Positions 1-6,890 of a DNA stretch of 33,469 bases are shown here, in pieces. Each line of letters opens with the position of its first letter. Position 1 is the first letter of the stretch. Source of the DNA: Deltaproteobacteria bacterium RBG_16_49_23 (GTDB lineage: Bacteria > Desulfobacterota > BSN033 > UBA1163). The notes under the pieces were generated by a model. That model saw nothing but the letters and a program-made list of their open reading frames with translations. It had not been told where the DNA came from and did not search any database. Position numbers and translations under genes: made by a program. Where the stretch lies: positions 1 through 33,469 of the forward strand of contig MGQQ01000105.1 of assembly GCA_001798855.1 (NCBI GenBank), read 5' to 3'.

Positions 1-162
1 CCCGCTGACATGACCACCAATGCCCGCCAGACAGAAAAACCTACCCATGCCGTCCTGAGTCAACTTTACCCCTGCTTGATTAGCGACCTGCCCAACATTT
101 GAACCACCTGAGCAGGGGAAAATCAATATTTCACTTGGTTCGCATAAACATTTCTCTTCCAT
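1..162 (-). CDS. DGC-domain putative zinc-binding protein (C-terminus beyond window)
   Basis: The first 54 codons of a gene that runs off the left edge. The N-terminus is Cys-rich (C5, C7) and is followed by the motif FPCSGGSNVGQ and then FCLAGIGGHVSG, which is the pattern I know from the DGC family (PF08859, usually annotated putative zinc-binding protein). A good ribosome site (GGGGGAGGAAG) lies just before the ATG. It is the last gene visible in the arsR-permease-selenoprotein operon, 56 bp after the selenoprotein stop. DGC proteins, thioredoxin-fold proteins of the TM0996/MTH895 type and ArsP-like permeases are often neighbours in anaerobes. The biochemical role is unknown; metal or thiol chemistry is an inference from the cysteines and the context. 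Confidence 0.8.
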   Translation of the reverse strand, partial: MEEKCLCEPSEILIFPCSGGSNVGQVANQAGVKLTQDGMGRFFCLAGIGGHVSG

Positions 163-218
163 TTTCTTCCTCCCCCCACTCTTGCCCTCCCCCGCAAGGG
201 GGGAAGGAAAGAGAAGAT

Positions 219-452
219 TTATTTAATCCATGCTTCAATCTCTTCCACTTTTGGGAGCTTTCCCGCGACTTTTACCACTCCATCGACAACCAATGCCGGT
301 GTGATCAGCACACCATAATTGGTGATGGTTTTGAGGTCTTGGACTTTAATTACCTCGGCGTCGATACCAAGTTCTTTGACTGCCTCTTTGGCTCGCTCCG
401 CAAGCTGGTTGCACTTCGGTCAGCCCATGCCAAGAATTTCGATCTTTTTCAT
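219..452 (-). CDS. Thioredoxin-like selenoprotein, UxxC (small redox-active disulfide protein 2 family), in-frame TGA
   Basis: Read through one TGA codon (420-422), this gives a 77-residue thioredoxin-fold protein beginning MKKIEILGMG-U-PKCNQLAE and ending VEEIEAWIK. It matches the small TM0996/MTH895 family from first to last residue, including the TPALVVDG segment before the last strand. Cysteine homologues carry CPKC here, so the TGA replaces the first active-site Cys. A 6-bp stem with a GGA loop (GCTTGC-GGA-GCGAGC, 391-405) starts 14 nt after the TGA, and its loop G lies 21 nt after it, inside the range of bacterial SECIS elements. The start has a strong ribosome site (GGAGG, 8 nt spacing). 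It lies 74 bp after the ArsP-type permease and is probably co-transcribed. A plain nonsense mutation is the alternative, but intact coding on both sides and the hairpin argue against it. Confidence 0.85.
391..422 (-). promoter_or_regulatory. Candidate bacterial SECIS element with its UGA codon
   Basis: On the minus strand the UGA (420-422) is followed after 14 nt by a perfect hairpin, GCTTGC / GCGAGC (one G-U pair), closing a GGA loop. Bacterial SECIS elements have a short stem and a loop with conserved guanine, placed roughly 16-37 nt after the UGA; this one fits both. The hairpin is inside the reading frame, as is usual in bacteria. Confidence 0.7.
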
Positions 453-526
453 TATCCTTACCTCCTATTCATGTGGGGTGTTTAACTTCTGACCGAAGAC
501 TTAAGATTTTTCACTCAACACTGTCC

Positions 527-1822
527 CTAACCGGCTACCTTTCCAAAAATCATTCCCACCACCGTGGAGAGTCCTATCACGAGACCGAAGAAGACAAAGG
601 ATTTTTTCGTCCCGAGGATGCTCCTTATGACAATCATATTCGGCAGTGACAGTGCGGGGCCTGCAAGGAGTAAAGCGAGAGCAGGTCCTTTCCCCATACC
701 TGAGCCAAGAAGGCCCTGTACGATTGGAACCTCTGTCAAGGTGGCAAAATACATAAAGGCTCCAACAACGGATGCCAGAAGATTGGCAGATAATGAATTG
801 CCTCCCACCAGCCGAGCAATCCACTGGTTCGGGATGATCCCGTTGTCCGTACCGGGCATGCCAAGTAGAAATCCCGCAATAAGCACCCCGCCAAAGAGTA
901 GCGGAAGAATGATCAAGGTGAATGACCAGGTCGCATCGACCCATCCTTTTGTTTCGGCAGAAGAGGTTTTTCCTGTATAAACAAGAAAGGCGATGCCCAC
1001 AGAGAAGGAAAGAAGTGGATGCGTTGGGAAAAGAATCGCAAGAAGGGCAACTACAATGACCCCGATTAGCGACATCCAGAAATTTGCTTTGAGCCACTTC
1101 ACAAAGGTATACGCAAAGAGAAGGCCAAAAGCGCCGGTTACGTACCACTTGATAGTGTATACGCCGTACCAGAATCTCTCGGCGACATCGGGCTTTGCCC
1201 AGTTCCCAAAGACGAGAACACCTATCATAGAGGCCATGTAGACGATCTCCTGCCAGAGGGGAAGGGGCGGTTCTTCGGCAGGCATTGCCATCTGGATCTT
1301 TTTTTTCTCCATCTCGTCTTCTCGAAAAATAAAGGCCATCGCGAGACCGATCACATATGCAAAACCGACAGACCCGACAGCTCTTGCAAGGCCAATCTGC
1401 CAGCCTAAGACCTTTGCGGAGAGAACAATGGCCAGAATATTGATGGCAGGGCCTGAATAGAGAAAGGCTGTGGCCGGCCCTATCCCCGCTCCCATCCGGT
1501 AGATGCCAGCGAAGAGGGGAAGCACTGTGCAGGAGCAGACGGCAAGGATAGTACCAGAAACAGAGGCAACTGAATAGGCAAGAAACTTATTCGCCAGAGG
1601 CCCTAAGTATTTCATGACGGATGCCTGGGAAAAAAAGACAGTTATGGCCCCTGCAATGAAAAATGCCGGGACGAGACATAAAATCACATGCTTCTGGGCA
1701 TAATCCTGGATCATAAAGAAGGCCTCAAGGATTGCCTTTTTAATCCTTTCATCTCCCAAAGGGATGAAATATGCTGCCACAAAAACACCTACGACGACGA
1801 GAAATTTATACCGGTCCTTCAT
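527..1822 (-). CDS. ArsP/YraQ-type permease (DUF318 family)
   Basis: A 431-residue inner-membrane protein with about eight to ten hydrophobic segments in two halves. The first half carries the family signature CSCTVLPLFAGIYRMG (C96, C98) followed by FLYSGPAINILAI; the second half repeats the pattern with GPALALLLAGPALSLPNM. A charged cytoplasmic loop lies between the halves. These are the hallmarks of the ArsP_1/DUF318 permeases, some of which export organoarsenicals or move metal or thiol-linked substrates; the substrate cannot be read from sequence. It lies between the arsR-like regulator and the thioredoxin-like selenoprotein, so it is probably induced by the same signal, with the selenoprotein and DGC protein acting on the transported compound or on the permease cysteines. 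Confidence 0.88.
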   Translation of the reverse strand: MKDRYKFLVVVGVFVAAYFIPLGDERIKKAILEAFFMIQDYAQKHVILCLVPAFFIAGAITVFFSQASVMKYLGPLANKFLAYSVASVSGTILAVCSCTVLPLFAGIYRMGAGIGPATAFLYSGPAINILAIVLSAKVLGWQIGLARAVGSVGFAYVIGLAMAFIFREDEMEKKKIQMAMPAEEPPLPLWQEIVYMASMIGVLVFGNWAKPDVAERFWYGVYTIKWYVTGAFGLLFAYTFVKWLKANFWMSLIGVIVVALLAILFPTHPLLSFSVGIAFLVYTGKTSSAETKGWVDATWSFTLIILPLLFGGVLIAGFLLGMPGTDNGIIPNQWIARLVGGNSLSANLLASVVGAFMYFATLTEVPIVQGLLGSGMGKGPALALLLAGPALSLPNMIVIRSILGTKKSFVFFGLVIGLSTVVGMIFGKVAG

Positions 1823-1903
1823 GGTATCCCTTTCTATATTTTGTTGTTTCCTTCCTTGTTAATGGTCTATTGGCAAAGACGCCAACAATTGATTTAAAAA
1901 AAA

Positions 1904-2221
1904 TTATCGGTGCAGACACGTTTGCTGTTTTTTTACATTGCTTTCAATTACCGCAGTAACGCAACTAAAGAAGTCTATCACGCAGGGGACCACAAGCTTA
2001 TAAATCATATCTGCTCCATCTTTTTTAGAAGAAACTATGCCTGCTTCCTTCAGGACGAGCAAATGCTTCGAAACTGTTGACTTGTCAAGTTGGAACAGAT
2101 CAAATATCTTGGAAAAAGACCGGTCGCCGTTCTTCAAAAATTCAATGACCATCAAGCGAACGGGATGAGCCATTGCTTTGATGATTTTAGCCCTTATTTC
2201 CGCTTCTCCATAAGTAATCAT
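1904..2221 (-). CDS. ArsR-family transcriptional repressor
   Basis: A 105-residue winged-helix protein. The recognition helix reads LDKSTVSKHLLVLKEAGIV and the wing SSKKDGADMIYKL, both typical of ArsR/SmtB. The classic alpha-3 metal site (ELCVCDL) is absent: the equivalent stretch is FDLFQLDKSTV. Cysteines lie instead near the C-terminus (C80, C87, C102), so an inducer sensed by C-terminal thiols (metalloid, persulfide or other thiol-reactive compound) is plausible. It is the first gene of the permease-selenoprotein-DGC operon, and a perfect inverted repeat overlapping the -10 box directly upstream makes autoregulation likely. Confidence 0.9.
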   Translation of the reverse strand: MITYGEAEIRAKIIKAMAHPVRLMVIEFLKNGDRSFSKIFDLFQLDKSTVSKHLLVLKEAGIVSSKKDGADMIYKLVVPCVIDFFSCVTAVIESNVKKQQTCLHR

Positions 2222-2236
2222 TTTGTTCGTTCCTAA

Positions 2237-2256
2237 CGTTGGTAGTTATACCAACG
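2237..2256 (-). promoter_or_regulatory. ArsR-type operator (inverted repeat)
   Basis: Perfect 8-bp inverted repeat CGTTGGTA-GTTA-TACCAACG, 15 bp upstream of the arsR-like start codon. On the minus strand it contains the -10 hexamer of the promoter, so a bound repressor would block RNA polymerase. Confidence 0.75.
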
Positions 2257-2274
2257 AGCCAATAGTGATGTCAA
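2245..2274 (-). promoter_or_regulatory. Sigma-70-like promoter of the arsR operon
   Basis: Minus strand: TTGACA (2269-2274), an 18-bp spacer and TATAAC (2245-2250). The -35 box is a perfect consensus match and the -10 lies inside the operator palindrome. Transcription would start just upstream of the arsR gene. Confidence 0.7.
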
Positions 2275-2296
2275 GGGAAAGATTAAATTACAAAGG

Positions 2297-2429
2297 AGTC
2301 CATAATTGAGAAGACATATCATTTTGAAAATCTCCCCTCACCCCTCTTTGCCAAAGAGGGGAAACTTCTCTCTTTTATAAAGGAATGGAAAGAAAGACTT
2401 AGCCTGTAATGTCTATACAGTTATGGACT
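2297..2429. repeat. MITE-like element with ~22-bp inverted ends
   Basis: The left end AGTCCATAATTG (2297-2308) is matched in inverse orientation by CAGTTATGGACT (2418-2429). The similarity extends inward to about 22 bp with a few mismatches (AGACAT is shared). The middle holds a C/G-rich palindrome around CCCCTCTTTGCCAAAGAGGGG. The right end covers the stop codon of mntP. I see no clear target-site duplication. Confidence 0.5.
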
Positions 2430-2987
2430 GACTAATAAATGTTCGATCAGGATCTTGATTCCGATGCCGATCAGGATCAGGCCGCCCAGGATTTCGATCT
2501 TCTTTTCAAAAAAATGGCCGATTTTACTGCCCGTTAAAACCCCAAGGAACGATAATACAAATGTGACCACTCCGATGACAATGATCGGGGTGACGATGGA
2601 AATTTTCAGAAGAGCAAAACTGATCCCTACTGCCAGGGCGTCAATGCTCGTGGCCACAGAGAGCACCAACAGTGTCGGCAGGTTTAGCGGTTTGGTTTCT
2701 TTTCCCCGGCCATCCATCTTCTTTGATTCGTAGATCATCTTACAGCCGATGAACGTCAGAAGGCCAAAGGCGATCCAGTGGTCCACGCCTGAGATGAGGT
2801 CTCTTAAGTTCATGCCTGCTGACCAGCCGATCAGCGGCATCAATGCCTGAAAGAAACCGAAGAAAATCCCGATTCTCAAGGCATGGTTTGCCCTTCGGCG
2901 CTGGATGGTAATCCCGTTGCTGATGGAGACGGCAAAGGCATCCATCGCCAATCCGAATGCGATCAGAAGAAGGGTGAGGAAATCCAT
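2421..2987 (-). CDS. mntP: Manganese efflux pump MntP
   Basis: A 188-residue membrane protein with six hydrophobic helices arranged as two similar halves. Each half has the conserved acidic motif of the family: GLAMDAFAVSISNG in helix 1 and ATSIDALAVGISFA in helix 4. Length and topology agree with MntP (YebN/DUF204), which exports Mn(II) across the inner membrane. The ATG has only a weak ribosome site. I see no yybP-ykoY (manganese) riboswitch upstream, and no MntR box could be recognised, so its control is unclear. Its stop codon lies inside the right end of a small palindromic element, so the last residues may have been replaced by insertion. Confidence 0.9.
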   Translation of the reverse strand: MDFLTLLLIAFGLAMDAFAVSISNGITIQRRRANHALRIGIFFGFFQALMPLIGWSAGMNLRDLISGVDHWIAFGLLTFIGCKMIYESKKMDGRGKETKPLNLPTLLVLSVATSIDALAVGISFALLKISIVTPIIVIGVVTFVLSFLGVLTGSKIGHFFEKKIEILGGLILIGIGIKILIEHLLVSP

Positions 2988-3043
2988 AATGAGGCATCAA
3001 TGCTTTTGCGATGGTTGAAAACGTAACAATGGGAAAAAAAAGA

Positions 3044-3241
3044 TTATAAGAGCGATGATAATTTACAATAAATCTGGTTCATCCGGGTATTGAGTGGGTA
3101 ACCTCCCCTAAGGTTAAGGGGAGGTGTGGAGGGGTTACTTGTTTCGCAGATGTGCCAAAGTGCCTTCTCCGCCTCAGTTTGATTACCCCTCAACTCCAAT
3201 AGGCGTTGCTTTAATGATGAATCATTCCGAAAGAATTTCAT
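3044..3241 (-). pseudogene. DUF559 N-terminal fragment, frameshifted
   Basis: The frame opens MKFFRNDSSLKQRLLELRGN and continues QTEAEKALW, the standard N-terminus of DUF559 proteins (Vsr-like endonuclease fold, usually about 120 residues). After about 31 codons a one-base loss relative to copy B shifts the frame, and the remaining residues simply translate the repeat and its flank (the frame leaves the element at 3076). The core catalytic part of DUF559 is missing, so this cannot encode a working nuclease. Confidence 0.75.
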
Positions 3242-3340
3242 AATCCTCTTAACCCCCCTTCATCCCCCCTTAATTTAAGGGGGGAATAGAGAGGGGTACT
3301 TTTAGAGAGGGAAACCACCCACACAAAAGCCGGAAGAGCC
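3076..3340 (-). mobile_element. Non-autonomous element (copy A) carrying a DUF559 gene fragment
   Basis: Ends GGTTCATCCGG (3076-3086) and CCGGAAGAGCC (3330-3340) are imperfect inverted repeats. The element is flanked by a perfect 8-bp direct repeat, ATAAATCT (3068-3075 and 3341-3348), so it moved here by transposition. Inside are a hairpin-forming C/G-rich block, the first ~32 codons of a DUF559 gene on the minus strand, and a second palindrome. A related copy sits at 20720-20973 in the opposite orientation. Ends starting with GG and an 8-bp duplication resemble ISL3-family elements; no transposase is present. Confidence 0.8.
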
Positions 3341-3381
3341 ATAAATCTTTAAAATTCCGCATTCCGCACTCCGCGATCAAG

Positions 3382-4281
3382 TTAGGTCCCAGCCCCGATC
3401 TCCTTCAGTTTTGCAACGATCTGGTCTTTGTTCATGGCCCCGGGGTGCCGGAAAATCTCCTTGCCCTTGCTATCGAAAAAGACGAGCGTGGGAAGGGCGG
3501 TAATCTTATATTCCTTTGCCAGATTTTGATATTTATAAACATCGACGACGAGTATTTCGGCCTTCCCGGAATATTCTTTACTCAGTTCCTTGAGAATCGG
3601 CCTTATCTGGCGGCAAGGGAGACAGGAATTGGCCCCGAAATCGACCAGAAGAGGCTTGCCCCCTGAAAGGGCCTTCTTAAAATCCTCCTCCGTATCGGAT
3701 TCAGGAGGTTTGGATGCAATCTTTTGCAGGCGGATCTGATCAATCTCGATCTTGGACGAAGTAAAGAGTTCCGCGATGAACTGCTTGGTCTCTTCCTCTC
3801 TTTTTCTTAAACGGATTAATTCCTCAATAGAGGATGAGACCTGTTCAAGAGGCTTGCCGCCCAGTTGGTTCTTGAGTAAAAGATAGACGGTTTTTATCTC
3901 TTCTTTCGTCACAGGCGCCGGGGAGGGAAATCTCTTTTTCATCAGATCGGCAATGAGGGCTTCCTCGGGGGATATGGCATCCTTGGCCGTATCTTTATAG
4001 GTTTTGACCGGAGCGGTCAATCCCTGTTTTTTGGCTTCCTGTAAAAGGATCGTATTGAGGATCATCCCTTCAAGAAATTGTTGCGGATTTTCCCTGAGCA
4101 TCTCATTCATCGGGAATTCCACTTTCTCCAGCTCCCTGGTGAACTGTTCCATCGTAATTTTCTCACCATTGACCTGGGCCAGGACCTGCCGGGCCGGATT
4201 CTGGAGATAAAAGAAATAAAAAAGGAGAGCGCCTGCCAGGACGGCGATAACGGCTCCAAGGATGATGATGTTCCGTTTCAT
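3382..4281 (-). CDS. Membrane-anchored SurA-like chaperone domain fused to thioredoxin
   Basis: 299 residues. An N-terminal membrane anchor or uncleaved signal (residues 5-25) is followed by a SurA/PrsA-type N-terminal domain (VLAQVNGEKITMEQFTREL, about 32-190). The parvulin rotamase module that normally sits in such proteins is not visible. A complete thioredoxin domain follows (about 200-299) with VDFGANSCLPCRQI (C220-C223) and the cis-Pro segment TALPTLVFF. The protein should sit on the periplasmic side and combine substrate holding with thiol-disulfide chemistry. The start has a strong AGGAGG site. It lies 52 bp after the DsbD-like gene, which could supply its reducing equivalents. Confidence 0.82.
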   Translation of the reverse strand: MKRNIIILGAVIAVLAGALLFYFFYLQNPARQVLAQVNGEKITMEQFTRELEKVEFPMNEMLRENPQQFLEGMILNTILLQEAKKQGLTAPVKTYKDTAKDAISPEEALIADLMKKRFPSPAPVTKEEIKTVYLLLKNQLGGKPLEQVSSSIEELIRLRKREEETKQFIAELFTSSKIEIDQIRLQKIASKPPESDTEEDFKKALSGGKPLLVDFGANSCLPCRQIRPILKELSKEYSGKAEILVVDVYKYQNLAKEYKITALPTLVFFDSKGKEIFRHPGAMNKDQIVAKLKEIGAGT

Positions 4282-4333
4282 TCTTCCTCCTTTGGTTTTT
4301 TTCTCGAGGTAAGTCGAAGTTTTTATTTATCCC

Positions 4334-5905
4334 CTATCTTAAGGAAAAAATCAATATCCCGGCGAGAAGAAAGAAGAAGAGAGCGGTGAGAAGCTTAATG
4401 GCGGCTACCCTCCTCTGAAGGAAGAAAGAGAGCTGTTCTGAAGTGACTCCCAGGTAGGTCACCCCGAAGATGATCAGCAGCGGGACCACAAACATGAAAT
4501 TGTAGAGGAAGAGATAGAGAAAGGCCTCACCCCGCAGGGAAGGGACATTCATCACAAAAAGAATCGTCGGGAGGTAGACTTGCCCGGTACAGGCAAATTC
4601 CAGGAGAGAAATGGCGACACCCGCTGCGATCGCGGCAAGAAAATAACGGGTGGCTTTGGTCTCCTTGCGGATGGTCTGGTGAATCCTCTTTTTGAGAAAG
4701 TCCGGAAGCTGAAGTTTCATCTCGGAAGGACGGCCCCGCTTCAACTGGAGATAGTCATAAAGGCTGAGCGTGCCAAGGATGAGAGCGACCAGGATGGTCA
4801 AAAGGTAGACGATCCGGGAGAATAAGGGTAGAAAGGAGAGATGCTGAATGAAAGAAAGGATGCCCAGACCGATCAGGAAATAGGTGGTGAAGATGGCTCC
4901 TGAAAAACCGATGCCCACCCAGAGGATCTCACTTCTCTTCCGCCCCACAAAGGTGAGGTAGGAGATAAAGAAGATCAGGGTGGCAAAGGCGCAAGGATTG
5001 ATTCCGTCGAGCAGTCCTGCGGATAGAATGGTCAGAATCCCGAGAGACTTGAAACGGGAAATGATTGACTCCTCCGCTTTTTTGAATTCCTCCGGTGTGG
5101 GTGAAGGTGTTGGTGATGGTGTCGGTATCGGTATCGTTAATGTAGGTTTACTTTCACTGACACCCTTCTCTCCATATTTCTCGATGAGTCCTTCGATTTT
5201 AGATTCTATGATTTCTTCGGGTGGCAGGTAGTCCTTACCCATGAAGATGCTTGGTGCGATCAGACGCTTCTCGACAGGAAGGTTGAGCCGGTTTGAAAGG
5301 GTTTCGTTCAAACGTTTCCCATCAGGAGTGTTAATGTCGATTTCTTTAACATTCAACCCGGGATATTTCTTTAGAAGGTACTTGAGCAGGGCATTTGCCC
5401 GGTCACATTTGGGACATCCTTTCTGATAAAAATAGGAGAGGGCCACGGTGTGACTTTTTTGGGAAGGTTTGGCCATGGAAGGGGTTTCAACAGGGGGAAG
5501 AGAGGCTCCCCCCTTGATCTGGTATTCCTGAATGAGAGGTTCCAGTCTCCCCATTACCTCCATCTCTCCTGAGAGGAGATGATTTCCAACCACGACGACC
5601 GGCAGTTCGCTCCCGGTTTTTCCAAACTGTTTTTCCAGCCTGGAAAGGGCCTCGTAATAGGCAGGATTTCCGACATCGAAGGACTTCATTTCAAGGGAAG
5701 GGTAGATGGGTTTGAGCGCCGGGAGATAACCCTCAAGGATCGTCTTGCAGGGCTGGCACTCCTGAGCATGAAAGAAATAGAGATCAATCTTCCCCGATTG
5801 TGAAGGTGTCTCAACAGGTTGGGCTGAAAGAGAAGAGGAGAGGGCGCCCGCTAACAACAGTGTGAATAGGATGGAGTTCAATAATTTTATGATTTTCAAA
5901 TTCAT
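4334..5905 (-). CDS. DsbD/CcdA-like thiol reductant transporter with two N-terminal thioredoxin folds
   Basis: 523 residues: signal peptide (1-28), a thioredoxin/glutaredoxin-like domain with CQPC (C50-C53), a second one with GCPKC (C164-C167), a Pro/Thr/Ser linker (PTPSPTPSPTP, near 261-271) and a six-helix CcdA/DsbD membrane domain. The membrane domain has both expected cysteines, in INPCAFATL (C305) and FACTGQVYLP (C439). CcdA/DsbD proteins carry electrons from cytoplasmic thioredoxin across the membrane to periplasmic thiol proteins. Here both thioredoxin modules precede the membrane core, unlike E. coli DsbD with one at each end. Likely partner: the downstream SurA-like/thioredoxin fusion. 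A 14-bp inverted repeat lies 34 bp upstream of the start. Confidence 0.85.
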   Translation of the reverse strand: MNLKIIKLLNSILFTLLLAGALSSSLSAQPVETPSQSGKIDLYFFHAQECQPCKTILEGYLPALKPIYPSLEMKSFDVGNPAYYEALSRLEKQFGKTGSELPVVVVGNHLLSGEMEVMGRLEPLIQEYQIKGGASLPPVETPSMAKPSQKSHTVALSYFYQKGCPKCDRANALLKYLLKKYPGLNVKEIDINTPDGKRLNETLSNRLNLPVEKRLIAPSIFMGKDYLPPEEIIESKIEGLIEKYGEKGVSESKPTLTIPIPTPSPTPSPTPEEFKKAEESIISRFKSLGILTILSAGLLDGINPCAFATLIFFISYLTFVGRKRSEILWVGIGFSGAIFTTYFLIGLGILSFIQHLSFLPLFSRIVYLLTILVALILGTLSLYDYLQLKRGRPSEMKLQLPDFLKKRIHQTIRKETKATRYFLAAIAAGVAISLLEFACTGQVYLPTILFVMNVPSLRGEAFLYLFLYNFMFVVPLLIIFGVTYLGVTSEQLSFFLQRRVAAIKLLTALFFFLLAGILIFSLR

Positions 5906-5938
5906 CTTTTCAGGAGAGAACAGGCTTGGGTTTTAATT

Positions 5939-5970
5939 GTTGAGAAACCATCCCCTGATGGTTCTTCAAC
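5939..5970. repeat. Inverted repeat upstream of the DsbD-like gene
   Basis: GTTGAGAAACCATC and GATGGTTCTTCAAC form 14-bp arms around CCCT with two mismatches. The position, 34 bp before the start codon, would suit an operator or a leader hairpin. No known regulator is implied. Confidence 0.45.
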
Positions 5971-6115
5971 AGATATATGATTCATCAATGATCTATTTCT
6001 GTCAATGGGATCGACGAAGACCGAAAGGGTTCGGCAATTGGAGGCGTTCAGCCTAAGTATATCATTTCATAAATTCGGTGACGTATTTTACCCCGCCCCC
6101 ACCCCGCCCCTCCCC

Positions 6116-6150
6116 CCTGCCTTCGCCGAAGCGGCTTCGCGCAGGCAGGC
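6116..6150. repeat. REP-like palindrome, copy 1
   Basis: CCTGCC and GGCAGG arms enclose CGAAGC/GCTTCG. The same ~34-bp unit recurs at 21920, 22154 and 24270. Each copy sits inside a longer C-rich/G-rich stem. Confidence 0.7.
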
Positions 6151-6262
6151 TGAAGGGGAGGAAAATCCATCTGTCTCTCCCCCTTCAAGGGGGAGGTCAG
6201 GAGGGGGATGGGTTATCTTGTGGGAGCAATACTAAATGGCATCGTATTTATGAAAAGAACCA

Positions 6263-6886
6263 CTAAGTCACTGGCAGGGGATGTGAAGAAAAGCTCTCTA
6301 TTTTGTTTTCCGGGTTTCTGTAGTAACCTCCCTGTCCGCAGGCTCTGCAGAGCGCCTGCCCGTTTAACCACATTTCCCGCCGGTCGTTAATCCCCTCACC
6401 ACATATGGCGCACACTACCCGACTGACCGGTGGCCCGGGCTGGTCCTGGTCAGGGATATCCACCACAACTTCCTGGACGACAAATAGCTCGCTGTCGGAC
6501 ATGATTTTATAGGCTTCGCATTGGGTCGTCTTCTTATCCAGCCCAGACGGTGCGTAATGCCACACATGGGACCGGGCGTCATCACGCGCCGAGACCCGGA
6601 CGGCCCGACCCGAGGATGTGTCGACAAAGGTGCAGGCGCACTTCCCATAATCGAGATGTTTCAACGTCCGCTTGCCGAGACGGCAACCGGTGACGGCAGC
6701 AATGGCATCGGCCATGCAGCGATCGATCTCGACATAGACAATGAGGCGTTTGCCCCGGGTTGGTTCGTCAATCCCGAGGGACTGGCAACCCAGCATCGCC
6801 ATCCGTACCCCCAGAACCTGACCGGCGCAAATGCGCCCGCGATGCATCGTCTCGGCATCTGCAAGCAACTCACCCAAAGATCGCAT
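6263..6886 (-). CDS. FmdE-family protein with C-terminal zinc ribbon
   Basis: 207 residues from the chosen ATG, which follows the TorD-like stop by 4 bp and has GGGAG 7 nt before it; a longer upstream frame exists but would overlap that gene. The first 130 residues match the FmdE family (PF02663; found beside formylmethanofuran dehydrogenases and many bacterial molybdo/tungsto-enzymes): MHRGRICAGQVLGVRMA, DRCMADAIAAVTGCRLG and GKCACTFVD. The C-terminus has a four-Cys zinc ribbon, CAICGEGI (C159, C162) and CRACGQGG (C180, C183). FmdE function is unsettled; a role in metal or cofactor handling for the neighbouring molybdoenzyme is inferred only from its place as fourth gene of that operon. Confidence 0.8.
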   Translation of the reverse strand: MRSLGELLADAETMHRGRICAGQVLGVRMAMLGCQSLGIDEPTRGKRLIVYVEIDRCMADAIAAVTGCRLGKRTLKHLDYGKCACTFVDTSSGRAVRVSARDDARSHVWHYAPSGLDKKTTQCEAYKIMSDSELFVVQEVVVDIPDQDQPGPPVSRVVCAICGEGINDRREMWLNGQALCRACGQGGYYRNPENKIESFSSHPLPVT

Positions 6887-6890
6887 GATC

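Larger units (their letters stand above)
2988..3381. other. Intergenic stretch holding a mobile repeat with a DUF559 fragment
   Basis: No intact gene. The stretch is filled by a 265-bp element (3076-3340) with a broken DUF559 reading frame, followed by about 40 bp up to the stop of the SurA-like/thioredoxin gene. Confidence 0.7.
5906..6262. other. Intergenic region with palindromes, no gene
   Basis: I see no credible gene. The region contains an inverted repeat just upstream of the DsbD-like gene, a REP-like palindrome (6116-6150) inside a C-rich/G-rich stem, and a further hairpin of CTCCCCCTTCAAGGGGGAG type near 6176-6195. One of these may end transcription of the ArrA-like operon. Confidence 0.6.

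Noticed and set aside
99..485. Plus-strand open frame of 128 codons
   Set aside because: It is antisense to the selenoprotein gene and the DGC gene start and shows no protein-like pattern.
501..1148. Long minus-strand frame overlapping the permease in another register
   Set aside because: Composition is that of an out-of-frame shadow (Cys/Arg/Ser-rich) of the clearly conserved permease.
2988..3043. Manganese (yybP-ykoY) riboswitch upstream of mntP
   Set aside because: The leader is short and lacks the conserved loop sequences; most of it is unstructured A-rich DNA.
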